This document shows, one piece after another, positions 13,601 through 53,093 of a stretch of DNA of 64,000 bases. The stretch is from Ianthella basta (taxonomy: Eukaryota > Porifera > Demospongiae > Verongiida > Ianthellidae). The translations under genes and the position numbers were made by a program. The stretch's first letter is position 1. Each line of letters starts with the position of its first letter. The notes beneath the pieces are model-generated. The model was not told where the DNA came from and did no database searches. It was given only the letters and a program-made list of their open reading frames with translations. The stretch lies in NCBI GenBank assembly GCA_964019415.1, contig OZ025888.1, positions 5,911,454 through 5,975,453 of the forward strand, in the 5' to 3' direction.

Positions 13601-16600
13601 GAGCGAGGGACCTTGCAGCTGCAGACAAGGGAGGCTCTTCTGACCCCTATGTGAAGACCTACCTCCTCCCAGACAAGAAGAAGGAGACCAAGAGGAAGAC
13701 CAAGGTGGTCAAGAAGACACTCAACCCAACCTACAATGAAACACTCAAGGTGAGGGGTATCTATAGCAGTGTCTTCTGCTCCACGTGCATTTGGGGCAGT
13801 TTGGGTCAGGCCCAGCGTCCTGACTGGAGAGGTGTCCTTATTTCTTTAGAGGTACAGTTTCGTACACATCTCTATGTAACTGGGACAGTAGGCACTGTCC
13901 TCGTTAGAGAGTTGTCCTTATTTCAGAGGTAGTTTTGTACACATCTCTATGTAGCTGGGACAGTAGGCACTGTCCTGATTAGAGAGGTGTCCTTATTTCA
14001 GGGTGTTTATAAGGGGGCTGACCGTTCCTCTGTAGTAATTTCTATGTAAGTGTGTGAACGTATCTGTGACATATCTCTTGAGACCAGCCCTCCTCCCTCT
14101 CTCCCTCTCTCTCCCTCTCTCTCCCTCCCTCCCCCTCTCCCTCTCTCCCTCTCCCCCCCCTCTCTCCCTCTCTCCTTCCACTGCAGTATGATGTGCCTGA
14201 GTCTGCCTTGCTGGGCCATACCCTGTGGCTGAGTGTATGGGACTGGGATCGATTTGGGAGGAACCAGTTCTTGGGAGAAGTGCGAGTTGCCCTGAAGGAG
14301 TTTGACCTCTCCACCCGCACTGAGAGGTGGTACCCTCTCAAGGAGAAGGTGGGTGAGGAGTGGGGGAATCTCCTTATAGCTTAGCCTATGTAGATGCATG
14401 ATGCATGTTACGATTTTGTGTGTGTGTTCACCACCTGCAGGATGAGAGCCATTTTGATGACCGTCCTCATGGTGACGTCTTGCTGGGGCTGATGTATGAT
14501 CCGAGGGGAGTGGTCCACATCCACGTGAAGCAAGGGAGGGGGCTACAGTTGGCACACAGTGAAAATTCGGACACTGTGAACGCATTTGCCAAGATGTGAG
14601 TGGGGAGCTTCAGGGCGAGGAATGTGGGCCTGACTGTGAATTCACATGTTTTAGAGAAAGACAGTATGACCCTTGTGGCCTTTCAGTGCCACCTCTCTAT
14701 TCCAGACACCTTTGGGGACAGGCCCAAGTGTCCTCATTAGAGTGGTGTCCTTATTTCAGAGGTAGTTTTGTACACATCTCTATGTAGCTGGGACAGTAGG
14801 CACTGTCCTCATTAGAGAGGTGTCCTTATTTCAGAGGTAGTTTTGTACACATCTCTATGTAGCTGGGACAGTAGGCACTGTCCTCATTAGAGAGGTGTCC
14901 TTATTTCAGAGGTAGTTTTGTACACATCTCTATGTAGCAAGGACAGTAGGCACTGTCCTCATTAGAGAGGTGTCCTTATTTCATAGGTAGTTTTGTACAC
15001 ATCTCTATGTAGCTGGGACAGTAGGCACTGTCCTCATTAGAGAGGTGTCTTTCAAGTATGGGGGGGGTGCTACTGTGGAGTCCATTGCATGTACAATGAA
15101 TAGTTTGTTGCCACTTTCACTATCAAGTGAACATGAGCAGTGGAAAACTACACAGATTTCTTTTCAAATTCAGTTTTTAAATTTTGCTTTCAATGCCTGA
15201 ATGATTGTTTCTGTTTCTATTGTTGTTGTCATAGCTACCTGTTGCCAGACAGGTCTGCCAAGGGGAAGAGGAAAGCCCCTGTAATTAAGAACAACCGCAA
15301 TCCAGTGTGGTTTCACAAATGTTTGTACGAAGGTGTCTCCCAGACAGAGCTAGCAGCTGACCGCGTGCTGGAGGTCACTCTGTGGGATTTCCAGAGAGGA
15401 GGGACGAATGAGTTCATTGGTGGACTTCGACTCGGGCCACTCAGTAAGGCTACCCCTGGGGGCGTGTCCAAAGAATATATTGATTCGTCGCCAAGTGAAT
15501 CTGCCCACTGGAAGGACATGTTGTCTAATCCGGAGAAATGGATTGAAAGGTGGCACAGCCTCCGGCCAACCATGGATCCACGCGAGACGGAGTCTACTGC
15601 TTCACCTGCCCACCACGGAATGAAGCCAGCGGTGCTGTCCAGTCCACGTTCTGGACATTCGCGGAAGACCTCCAGTGGATCTGCCGACATAACACATGGC
15701 CACGTGCAATCCGGTCCATTCTCTGGACATTCGCGGAAGACATCCAGTGGATCTGCGGACGTCACACATGGGCATGCACAATCCAAGCCATTCTCTGGAC
15801 ATTCGCGGAAGACCTCCAGTGGATCTGCTGACATGGAGTCAGGACGTGCGCAATCCAGTCCTCCTACTGTTACATCAGTGCCAAAGCATAGCTTGCTCGG
15901 TGGACACTCGAGAAAGGTCTCCTCTGAATCTGGCAAAGGACCTTCTCCCCTAACACAATCAGAGAAATTGTCCTCAGGAGTACAAGCGGACGTCACTGCA
16001 CCAGCCAGCAAGCAGGAGGAAGTCCCTGACATTAAGAATGTGGGTGTGGTCAGTCATCAACGTCCCTCACTTGTGCATGTAGCCCTGGGCGACCAAGGTT
16101 CAATCTCATTTGGTGAGCCTTCGTCTGCTACTCCTGAACCTGCTGATCCTCCGACAGAAGGAAGGCGTGGCAGCGTAGAGGAGGGCGGGGCAGCTAGCAT
16201 GCCTGACCCAGAGGAGGAGGGAACAGGGCGGCCTTTGGATGAGGAAGTTCCTGTAGTTAAAGAGGTGCTAAAGGGTGGGAGTGACCACACAGTTGAGTCG
16301 ACAGACCCATCACCTGTTGAAATGCCGGCAGGTGTTAAAGTGAGCAACATTGTCTCCCATTCAGGGAATTGGGCAATACTTGTTAAAATGGCTGCCTCTT
16401 TTATCGTGCAGGCAGCAAGTCCCGTTCCTGTGGTAGTTGTCGAGGAGACAGAGCCCCGCCCCTCCATAGAAGACACACCCACCCATCACACTACTGAACC
16501 AAAAGGAGTAAGTGAACAGAATTGTTGAGTGTTCTTTTGATTCAGAGCTCTAATTCGTTGAATTCTCCCAACAATATTCTCAATCTCCTTTACATTCACA

Positions 16601-17193
16601 TGAGACAAAATTGTTTCATTGTAGTAGTTTGTTTGAATTTTTGTACACGTGTTTGCTCGGTGCTTTTAATTGCAGGGTTTGACCCGTGCTGAGAGTGTGT
16701 CCAGCCTGGGTAGCGTGTACAGCACACTCCCGGAGAAGGGAGACTACTCCATCACTGGTGAGGTCCTGTTTGGGGTGGAGTACCGCTCTGGGCAGCTGCT
16801 GGTCCATGTGGTTGGAGCGAGGGACCTTGCAGCTGCAGACAAGGGAGGCTCTTCTGACCCCTATGTGAAGACCTACCTCCTCCCGGACAAGAAGAAGGAG
16901 ACCAAGAGGAAGACCAAAGTGGTCAAGAAGACACTCAACCCAACCTACAATGAAATAATCAAGGTGAGGGGAGGGGGAGGGATAAATAAAGATGACTGCT
17001 GTTCTGTTTGTTATGGTTGTATTCGCACCATGAGATTGAAGTGAAGGTCTCAAAGCTGAAACTAATGTCTTTCATTCTTGTCTGTTACTGCACGAGTGCT
17101 GAGTTTGGTTGTAGCAACTATGGTAGCTGCACAAACCTTCAATATTGACCTTGTCCCTTTCAATGCTGAAATGCTATCCTCGCAAGACCATCT

Positions 17194-17231
<38 letters not shown>

Positions 17232-18553
17232 TCCCCCCCTCTCTCTCTCTCTCCCTCTCTCTCCATCTCCCTCTCTCCCTCTCCCTCTCTCCTCTCTCTC
17301 TCTCCCTCACTCTCCCTCTCTCTCTCCCTCTCTCCCCCCTCTCTCTCTCTCCCCCCCTCTCCTTCTCTCTCCCCCCCTCTCTCTCCCTCTCTCTCCCTCT
17401 CTCCCTCTCTCCCTCTCCTTCCACTGCAGTATGATGTGCCTGAGTCTGCCTTGCTGGGCCATACCCTGTGGCTGAGTGTATGGGACTGGGATCGATTTGG
17501 GAGGAACCAGTTCTTGGGAGAAGTGCGAGTTGCCCTGAAGGAGTTTGACCTCTCCACCCGCACTGAGAGGTGGTACCCTCTCAAGGAGAAGGTGGGTGGG
17601 GGGTGGGGTGGGGATAACAGAGGGACTCCAACTGTCAATTCACATAGCCCCTTGTTGCTAACACGGACTGCACACACTCACTTTGACGCAGACAAATTTC
17701 TTCATTGGGTGAATGAAGAGTTATATTGATGGTTTGTTTTACTGTTTCTGTAGGTGTTTGGTGGAAGAGCGTCAAGTAAGGTATGTCACATGACATGTCA
17801 CATGCTAGTCACATGACAGGTCACATGCATACTTGTGATATTCTACCCTTTCTTTGTGTATGTTCATAAGGATCCACAGGCTATGCACAACCTTCAGGCA
17901 ACACCTCCAGTGATTGGTCAAGTCAGTTGCTATAGAAACGCTATGCCATATACTAAGTGCTGCACATTTACCAGCTTGAAGCTTTTAATTGCAGGGTTTG
18001 ACCCGTGCTGAGAGTGTGTCCAGCCTGGGAAGCGTGTACAGCACACTCCCGGAGAAGGAAGACTACTCCATCACTGGTGAGGTCCTGTTTGGTGTGGAGT
18101 ACCGCTCTGGGCAGCTGCTGGTCCATGTGGTTGGAGCGAGGGACCTTGCAGCTGCAGACAAGGGAGGCTCTTCTGACCCCTATGTGAAGACCTACCTCCT
18201 CCCGGACAAGAAGAAGGAGACCAAGAGGAAGACCAAAGTGGTCAAGAAGACACTCAACCCAACCTACAATGAAATTCTCAAGGTGAGGGGAGGGAGAGGG
18301 ATACATAAAGATAGCTCTCTCTCTCTGCAGCCGGTCTTGTGTGTGTGTTGGTGTGGGTGGGTGTATCTCATTCCAATTGGTCTCCTCTCAGTACAAGGTG
18401 TCCGACAGTGGCTTGGAGAAGAGGACACTTTGTCTCAGTGTTTGGGATGACAAGTTTGGTCGCAACAAGTTCCTAGGACAGGTACTGGTACCACTCTCTG
18501 AAGTGGACCTCACCCAGCGGCAAGACAGGTGGATGGCCTTGGCGGAGAAGTGA
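6932..18553 (+). CDS. Synaptotagmin-like (Slp) protein with Rab-binding/zinc-finger N-terminus and six C2 domains
   Basis: Probable Rab effector for vesicle tethering at the plasma membrane. Exons: 6932-7056, 7280-7495, 8003-8354, 8918-9226, 10870-11031, 11498-11658, 12071-12590, 13003-13077, 13453-13749, 14187-14348, 14441-14595, 15235-16339, 16412-16507, 16676-16963, 17430-17591, 17754-17780, 17871-17921, 17995-18282, 18392-18553 (about 1570 residues). SHD1-like helix [18 protein letters not shown] is followed by a FYVE-related zinc finger (CPLC, CPEC, CKQC, CSLC; about residues 65-113). C2 order is A1 (232-388), B1 (389-~545), A2 (641-793), B2 (794-~960), disordered repeat linker, A3 (1246-1395), A4 (1422-1570). 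A-type domains keep Asp in [10 protein letters not shown] and [11 protein letters not shown]-type loops are degenerate. Known Slps have two C2 domains, so the architecture is expanded. Exon 7280-7495 reads through a tempting GTACGG donor. An extra exon between 7496 and 8002 cannot be excluded. Confidence 0.88.
8419..8815 (+). mobile_element. MITE-like element with ~5 internal 75-bp repeats, intron copy 1
   Basis: The left end reads TAGTGAGACCTCTCT...GGCACC and the right end is a degenerate GTTCC. The core is a tandem 75-bp unit containing GGACAGTAGGCACTGTCC (7-bp perfect stem, 4-nt loop) plus TTAGAGAGGTGTCCTTAT. It lies between exons 8003-8354 and 8918-9226. The non-autonomous transposon reading is inferred from end similarity among copies; no transposase is present. 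Confidence 0.65.
9227..10869 (+). other. Intron of the synaptotagmin-like gene
   Basis: This 1.6-kb intron splits C2A domain 1. It holds a decayed copy of the MITE-like left end at about 10170-10235 (GTGAGACGTCTTTG, AATGTCCTAATTAC), a (GT)n tract at 10565-10670 with GC interruptions, and a CT-rich tract at 10758-10860 leading to the acceptor CTTCCACTGCAG. No other gene was recognised. Confidence 0.7.
11188..11255. repeat. 18-bp tandem repeat, about 4 copies
   Basis: Units read AGGTCATTCAATACAGGG. The array lies within the intron between exons 10870-11031 and 11498-11658. Confidence 0.9.
11680..12045 (+). mobile_element. MITE-like element with 75-bp repeats, intron copy 2
   Basis: About four 75-bp hairpin units are followed by the best-preserved right end, TTTGTAAGGTGGTTCCACTG. 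Its reverse complement (CAGTGGAACC) resembles the CAGTGGCACC left ends of copies at 14684 and 44005, which supports terminal inverted repeats. It ends about 25 bp before the acceptor of exon 12071-12590. Confidence 0.65.
12600..13002 (+). repeat. Irregular CTCC/CCTC polypyrimidine tract
   Basis: Almost pure C/T on the sense strand from about 12640 to 12995, just upstream of the exon 13003-13077 acceptor. Pro/Ser-rich open frames on the plus strand and Arg/Gly/Glu-rich frames on the minus strand come from this composition and are not genes. Confidence 0.9.
13790..14035 (+). mobile_element. MITE-like element with 75-bp repeats, intron copy 3
   Basis: About two 75-bp hairpin units, with a degenerate left end (TTTGGGTCAGGCCCAGCGTC) and a right end GGGTGTTTATAAGG. 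It lies between the two exons of C2A domain 2 (13453-13749 and 14187-14348). Confidence 0.6.
14684..15085 (+). mobile_element. MITE-like element with 75-bp repeats, intron copy 4
   Basis: Clear left end CAGTGCCACCTCTCTATTCC, then four to five 75-bp units with the GGACAGT/ACTGTCC hairpin. The right end is decayed near GCTACTGTGGAG. It lies in the intron splitting C2B domain 2. Confidence 0.65.
15640..15930 (+). repeat. Coding 72-bp (24-residue) repeat in the C2 linker
   Basis: Inside exon 15235-16339 the motif [12 protein letters not shown] recurs three times at 24-residue spacing, with a fourth, divergent copy ([11 protein letters not shown]). Arg-Lys-x-Ser-Ser contexts suit basophilic kinases; that is inference. 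This linker separates C2B2 from C2A3. Confidence 0.9.
17190..17425 (+). repeat. (CT)n/CCTCTC polypyrimidine tract before C2A3 second exon
   Basis: A very long C/T tract runs into CTTCCACTGCAG at 17429. The same acceptor context precedes the homologous exons at 10870 and 14187, so tract and exon appear to have been duplicated together. Confidence 0.9.
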
Positions 18554-19336
18554 TCTTCAATGATTGCAGCAAGCGATGAAGAAATTGATTTAGCCAGCAT
18601 TAAATGCACCTTGTACAAATTGTGTATGATAAATTGTCATATTCAAAGCACTTTGAAGTCTCCTCCAACTTCTGACCTTCTTTAAGATTTAAGATGCATC
18701 AATACAATGTGATGTATGTATAAATACAATGTCAATGGAATAATATTAAAGCTGATGGTATAATATGTTTGTGCATGCATGCATGTACAGTGAACCCTTT
18801 ACAAACACCCTTAATTAAAAATGTGTTACTCCTGACTATATTAGAGTGTGGGGCAACGGAAGGTATGTGGACAGTAACACTGCCAAATGCCACAGAATTG
18901 CATGACATTGTGCTCTGCACTCTTGGCTGCAGATGGAGAGAACCTGGAAGCAACTAGGTGCAGTGAAACAAGAAGGTGTGTAGCATTAAAATGCTGTAGA
19001 TTGTCCATGAAACAATTCAACCTTCAGGCATACAGCAATGGCTCTACTCTGTGCCTTGTGCATTTATCTCCTAGGTAACCACTTCGATGGCTGGCTCCAA
19101 TGATGTTATAGTACACATACTCTCATGTACATATCCCTATAGTATAGTATGCACATGCATGCATTTATATAGATAGCACACAAACCTACAATACACATGC
19201 AACAATACATGATTCATATCTGTAATAAATAATGGGAACTTCCTCTTTACCTGGCTACTTAATTCCAAACACAAACACAGTTCATTTCATTTGGAAAATT
19301 GTCAAAACCTATCTACCTATCCTACAGTATCTTCTA
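18554..19336. other. Tail-to-tail intergenic region (synaptotagmin-like / BDH2)
   Basis: Contains both 3' UTRs. AT-rich stretches such as AATATTAAAGC near 18742 and TAATAAATAATGG near 19222 could serve polyadenylation, but neither is decisive. No coding exon or RNA gene was seen. Confidence 0.6.
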
Positions 19337-23382
<4,046 letters not shown>

Positions 23383-23885
23383 TTTAATATGAATATCATT
23401 AATGCCCCTCGTAATGCCCTAATGAATGCGGCCATTTTCGTAGAAATCAATTTTCCATTTTCACATCCTGGGCTAGTCAGCCAGCAGGGGGGGGGGGGTC
23501 GGACAAGTCCTGGGATTGCGCAATACCAGCACCTCAATAATTGCATTCCTGACATTCTAATCGCGTTTCCATATGTTTAGCTGACTGTGCTCCAAGACCG
23601 AATGTGCATACCCTGAGCCATGGCAGGGCCTTGTACTGCATTCGCGCCCCTAGTATGACCCGTACGTACGTAGCCAAGGAGCCATACGGTGGATTGGGCT
23701 TAATTGTCTGACCGCTTTCACGATTTAGTTTTGCAAGTTATCGCAGCGTTTCTTGAGGATTGCCAGCACGCTTAAGCCATTTCTAGCATCCCTGCTATCG
23801 AATGTGACAAATCATGTACAGAACCAAGACGATTGCAAGGACGTGGCTGCCGATTGCACTCCCATTGCAGAAGCAGTCAACCTAT

Positions 23886-23961
23886 AGTCTCGTTCCCAGA
23901 CCCACCTCCCCTATCTAAATAAAAACGGCGGAACGGCGGAGGTGGGTCTGGGAACGAGACT
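23886..23961. repeat. 76-bp foldback element with 24-bp perfect arms and 11-bp flanking direct repeats
   Basis: Arms 23886-23909 and 23938-23961 are exact reverse complements around a 28-bp loop. AGTCAACCTAT occurs immediately outside both arms (23875-23885 and 23962-23972), as expected of a target-site duplication or a local palindromic rearrangement. Confidence 0.9.
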
Positions 23962-24324
23962 AGTCAACCTATCAGTCTTGCAGTCCTGAAGTGATCAATG
24001 ATGACTCGCTACCAGCTTCTAAGGAGTCACTTCCACAGGAGCACTTGCTCAGAACACCAGATTAGGCTCCATCTGCCTCGTAGCCAGCGTCAGAGAACAC
24101 TCGTACACCGGTGTTGGAAAATGCTCGCAAAACCTACCTAGATGCTGGGGAAGGGCGGGGAAGGGTCCATTTTCTGATAGCCCTTGTCCAACTGTGTACT
24201 CAGAAGCTAAGAAACAAGCGATGCGACGTGTTTCTCGAAATATGTCTGCTCTTAGCTAGTATAGGTAAAATATACAGTAAAGAGCAGCCGCGTCGGCCAT
24301 TTTGCGGACACACATGACCTTGAC

Positions 24325-24365
24325 CATAGATACTCGACCCTAAACCTTAGGGTCGAGTATCTATG
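24325..24365. repeat. 41-bp foldback with 19-bp perfect arms and 7-bp flanking direct repeats
   Basis: CATAGATACTCGACCCTAA (24325-24343), loop ACC, then its exact reverse complement (24347-24365). CCTTGAC flanks both sides (24318-24324 and 24366-24372). Confidence 0.9.
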
Positions 24366-24526
24366 CCTTGACCGACCCCCCTGGTCAGTCAGCTGGACCA
24401 CCTCCTGAGCCATTACGGCCCCGTTTGCAAACTAGGCGCTTAGCTGAGAGATGGGCGCTTACGAAATATGCTCAGTTGCTATGACAATCTTTGCAAAATG
24501 GCGGCAATGTAACCAGCTGCGCCGGG

Positions 24527-29790
<5,264 letters not shown>

Positions 29791-30157
29791 CCGGGCTCCT
29801 CCTACATCAGTCCACACCACATTATTCTCCTCAAGTCGCTAAAACAGATTCACTCCACTAATTTCAAAAATATGTGTGCAATTTTCCTCACTATTTTTAT
29901 AATCCATTGTACTTGTATAGTGTTTATACATTTGATTGTGATGTTCATTAGTATTGCATTGATTGTGTGCATATTGACCAGTACAATAATTACAATACAA
30001 TGCTGGCATTACACTTGCTGCTTAGCTATGTGCATAAATATGTACATGAGGAATGATGAGTGATGGGCTGCGTGCAAGGCCATATACTGCATGGAATATT
30101 GTGGGATAGAGTACAGAGCTATTATTGGATGTGGTCAATCCACGCTCATCTTGTAGT
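29791..30157. other. Tail-to-tail 3' region (CAMSAP / membrane protein)
   Basis: AT-rich, with the two converging 3' UTRs. TGCATAAATATG near 30031 is A/T-rich, but no canonical AATAAA was located with confidence. Nothing else was seen. Confidence 0.6.
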
Positions 30158-33300
<3,143 letters not shown>

Positions 33301-33439
33301 TTTTCGGCGTTGCCAGGAGCCAAACCAGCTGGTAGCCATGCACACTGTCTGTCATACCATGGTCATACCATCTCAAGCGAGCAAAACAACGAATTCTTGC
33401 AGCTACGTAAAAAAAACACCGCGTGTGTGGGGATGCAAC

Positions 33440-36586
<3,147 letters not shown>

Positions 36587-36793
36587 TTCTCATACAAAAT
36601 GTCTCTATTTAGGCTTGTGTTGCAATTTGGTAAATCTGGGAAGTAAGGAAGCTGTCCTGATCGATCTCAATCAAGTACTGAATGCAAAAGGAAAAGGACG
36701 TACATCGAACCCGCGGATAGGAGTACACTCTGGGGGGGATTCCTCTAATTAGAAAGTGGGCGCGGCCGAGGTTTCCTAGGCGCTGTGTCGATA
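36587..36793. promoter_or_regulatory. Bidirectional promoter region (FAM76 / dynein light chain)
   Basis: Start codons are head-to-head, 207 bp apart. No TATA box is evident. GGCGCGGCC-like sequence near 36758 gives local G+C enrichment. Confidence 0.55.
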
Positions 36794-37594
36794 ATGGACG
36801 ACTTGCAGTCTTCGGAAGAAGCGACTTTCGTCGTTGAAGAAGTTAGTCAGATCATTAAGGAAGTAAGTCCCCTCACTTTTGTTTTGATTATAGTAAGTTC
36901 AAGCTGTGTGGTTGGTAACGATTATTTCTGGATGGTGTTATTGCTCTCACGATTCGAAACTGGTCACTTTTATCACGTACGCCAGTATTACAAGTATTGT
37001 GTGATGTTTCTCTCGTGTAGTCCGTCGAGAACGTTTTGGGTAGCAGCCACTACCAGCACAATCGCGTCAACCAGTGGACCTCCTCAGTGGTGGAGCAGTG
37101 TCTCAACCAACTCACTAAACTGGGCAAACCATACAAGTACATAGGTGAGAGAGAAGACAAGTAGAGAACGTTGGCTGAGCAGTCCTGCTTTACACGTCAT
37201 GTCCTGTAACATGATGTGTGGACTATTTAATGCTTGGTTGTGTGTTCATGCTTGCTACAGTGACATGCGCCATAATGCAGAAGACTGGAGCGGGTTTCCA
37301 TTCAGCAAGCTCCTGTTACTGGGACAACACTACTGATGGTATGACACCATGTAGTGACGTGTATCTCATCTGTGGCGTTTTGTATACTGTCAGTGTTTCT
37401 TACTGTACAGCACAGATACATGGTTCTGGCACTACCAAACAGTAACTTCTTAGTCTCTTTACTGTTGCTTTCATTCTTTTCCCTCCTCTCTCTCCTCCCC
37501 CCCCCCCCCTCCCACTCATACAGGGAGCTGCACAGTTAGGTGGGAGAACAAGAGCATGCATTGCATTGTCAGTGTTTTTGGACTGGCCATTTAG
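36794..37594 (+). CDS. DYNLT: Dynein light chain Tctex-type (DYNLT1/3)
   Basis: Light chain of cytoplasmic dynein that dimerises and binds intermediate chain and cargo. Four exons: 36794-36862, 37021-37144, 37261-37338, 37524-37594 (342 bp, 113 residues, the same length as human DYNLT1). Family blocks are continuous: [68 protein letters not shown], and the C-terminus [20 protein letters not shown] ending in LAI. All splice phases close. It ends 202 bp before the start codon of the PI4KA gene on the same strand. Confidence 0.97.
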
Positions 37595-37796
37595 ACTGTG
37601 TGTATAAGTCTTGATCAAAGCATGCCATGAGCTCGACCCGTTCACTGTCTATATCATTATCACAGTTAAATCTTGAAAGAAACAGGATTGGCTGTATAAT
37701 TTGCGAAACTGAGCGCTTTCTGTAGCGCGAATTTACCGCCAAAATGGAATGGTGGGCGTGGCTCGAATTCTTGCCACGGGTTGTCCCCGTAGGAAA

Positions 37797-52577
<14,781 letters not shown>

Positions 52578-52938
52578 AATAACAATTATGTCTGAGGCAG
52601 GCACCATCTCTTGTGTCCACCTGTCTATATACTTGAGCCTGTTCTATTTATAGTAATTTGTTAGTCAATCAAGAGTTGTGTATGCATATTGTTTTCCCAT
52701 TATATTCATATATTCTGTAATACTTAAATCAAGAGTTTAAATTCTCACAAAAACAACAAGTTTTCATAGTCAGACTTGATATTAGACACACAAACACATG
52801 CAGCAAATAGACAACAATATTGTGTTCCTGTGACTTGATGTGGTACACAGACCGTGACCGTATGAAGAGTCAGATGTTGCTGACACACAAAACATGTTAC
52901 ATTATGGAGTGGGTAACAAAGTGGTTCAACTGGAGACT
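52578..52938. other. Tail-to-tail 3' region (PI4KA / CEP43)
   Basis: 361 AT-rich bp between the two stop codons. No gene or strong motif was seen. Confidence 0.65.
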
Positions 52939-53048
52939 CTAGCTCTTAACTATGGGCTCTAAGAAGTCTGTGTCTCCTAGTGAGAAGTCCGACCGTGACA
53001 GTGTTTCATCAACTGTGTGACCCTGTGGTAGGAAGAGTAGATTGTATG

Positions 53049-53093
<45 letters not shown>

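Larger units (their letters stand above)
23383..24526. promoter_or_regulatory. Divergent intergenic region between BDH2 and CAMSAP
   Basis: This 1.1-kb head-to-head interval must hold both promoters. It contains a G-run (23489-23498), two perfect foldback sequences (23886-23961 and 24325-24365, listed separately), and an ATGGCGGCAATGTAA at 24498-24512, a possible 4-codon upstream ORF for CAMSAP. No complete gene is visible; the short open frames lack splice or family support. Confidence 0.6.

Noticed and set aside
15313-16032. 239-codon minus-strand open frame opposite the C2B2/linker exon
   Set aside because: Antisense shadow of a coding exon whose plus-strand product has clear C2 homology.
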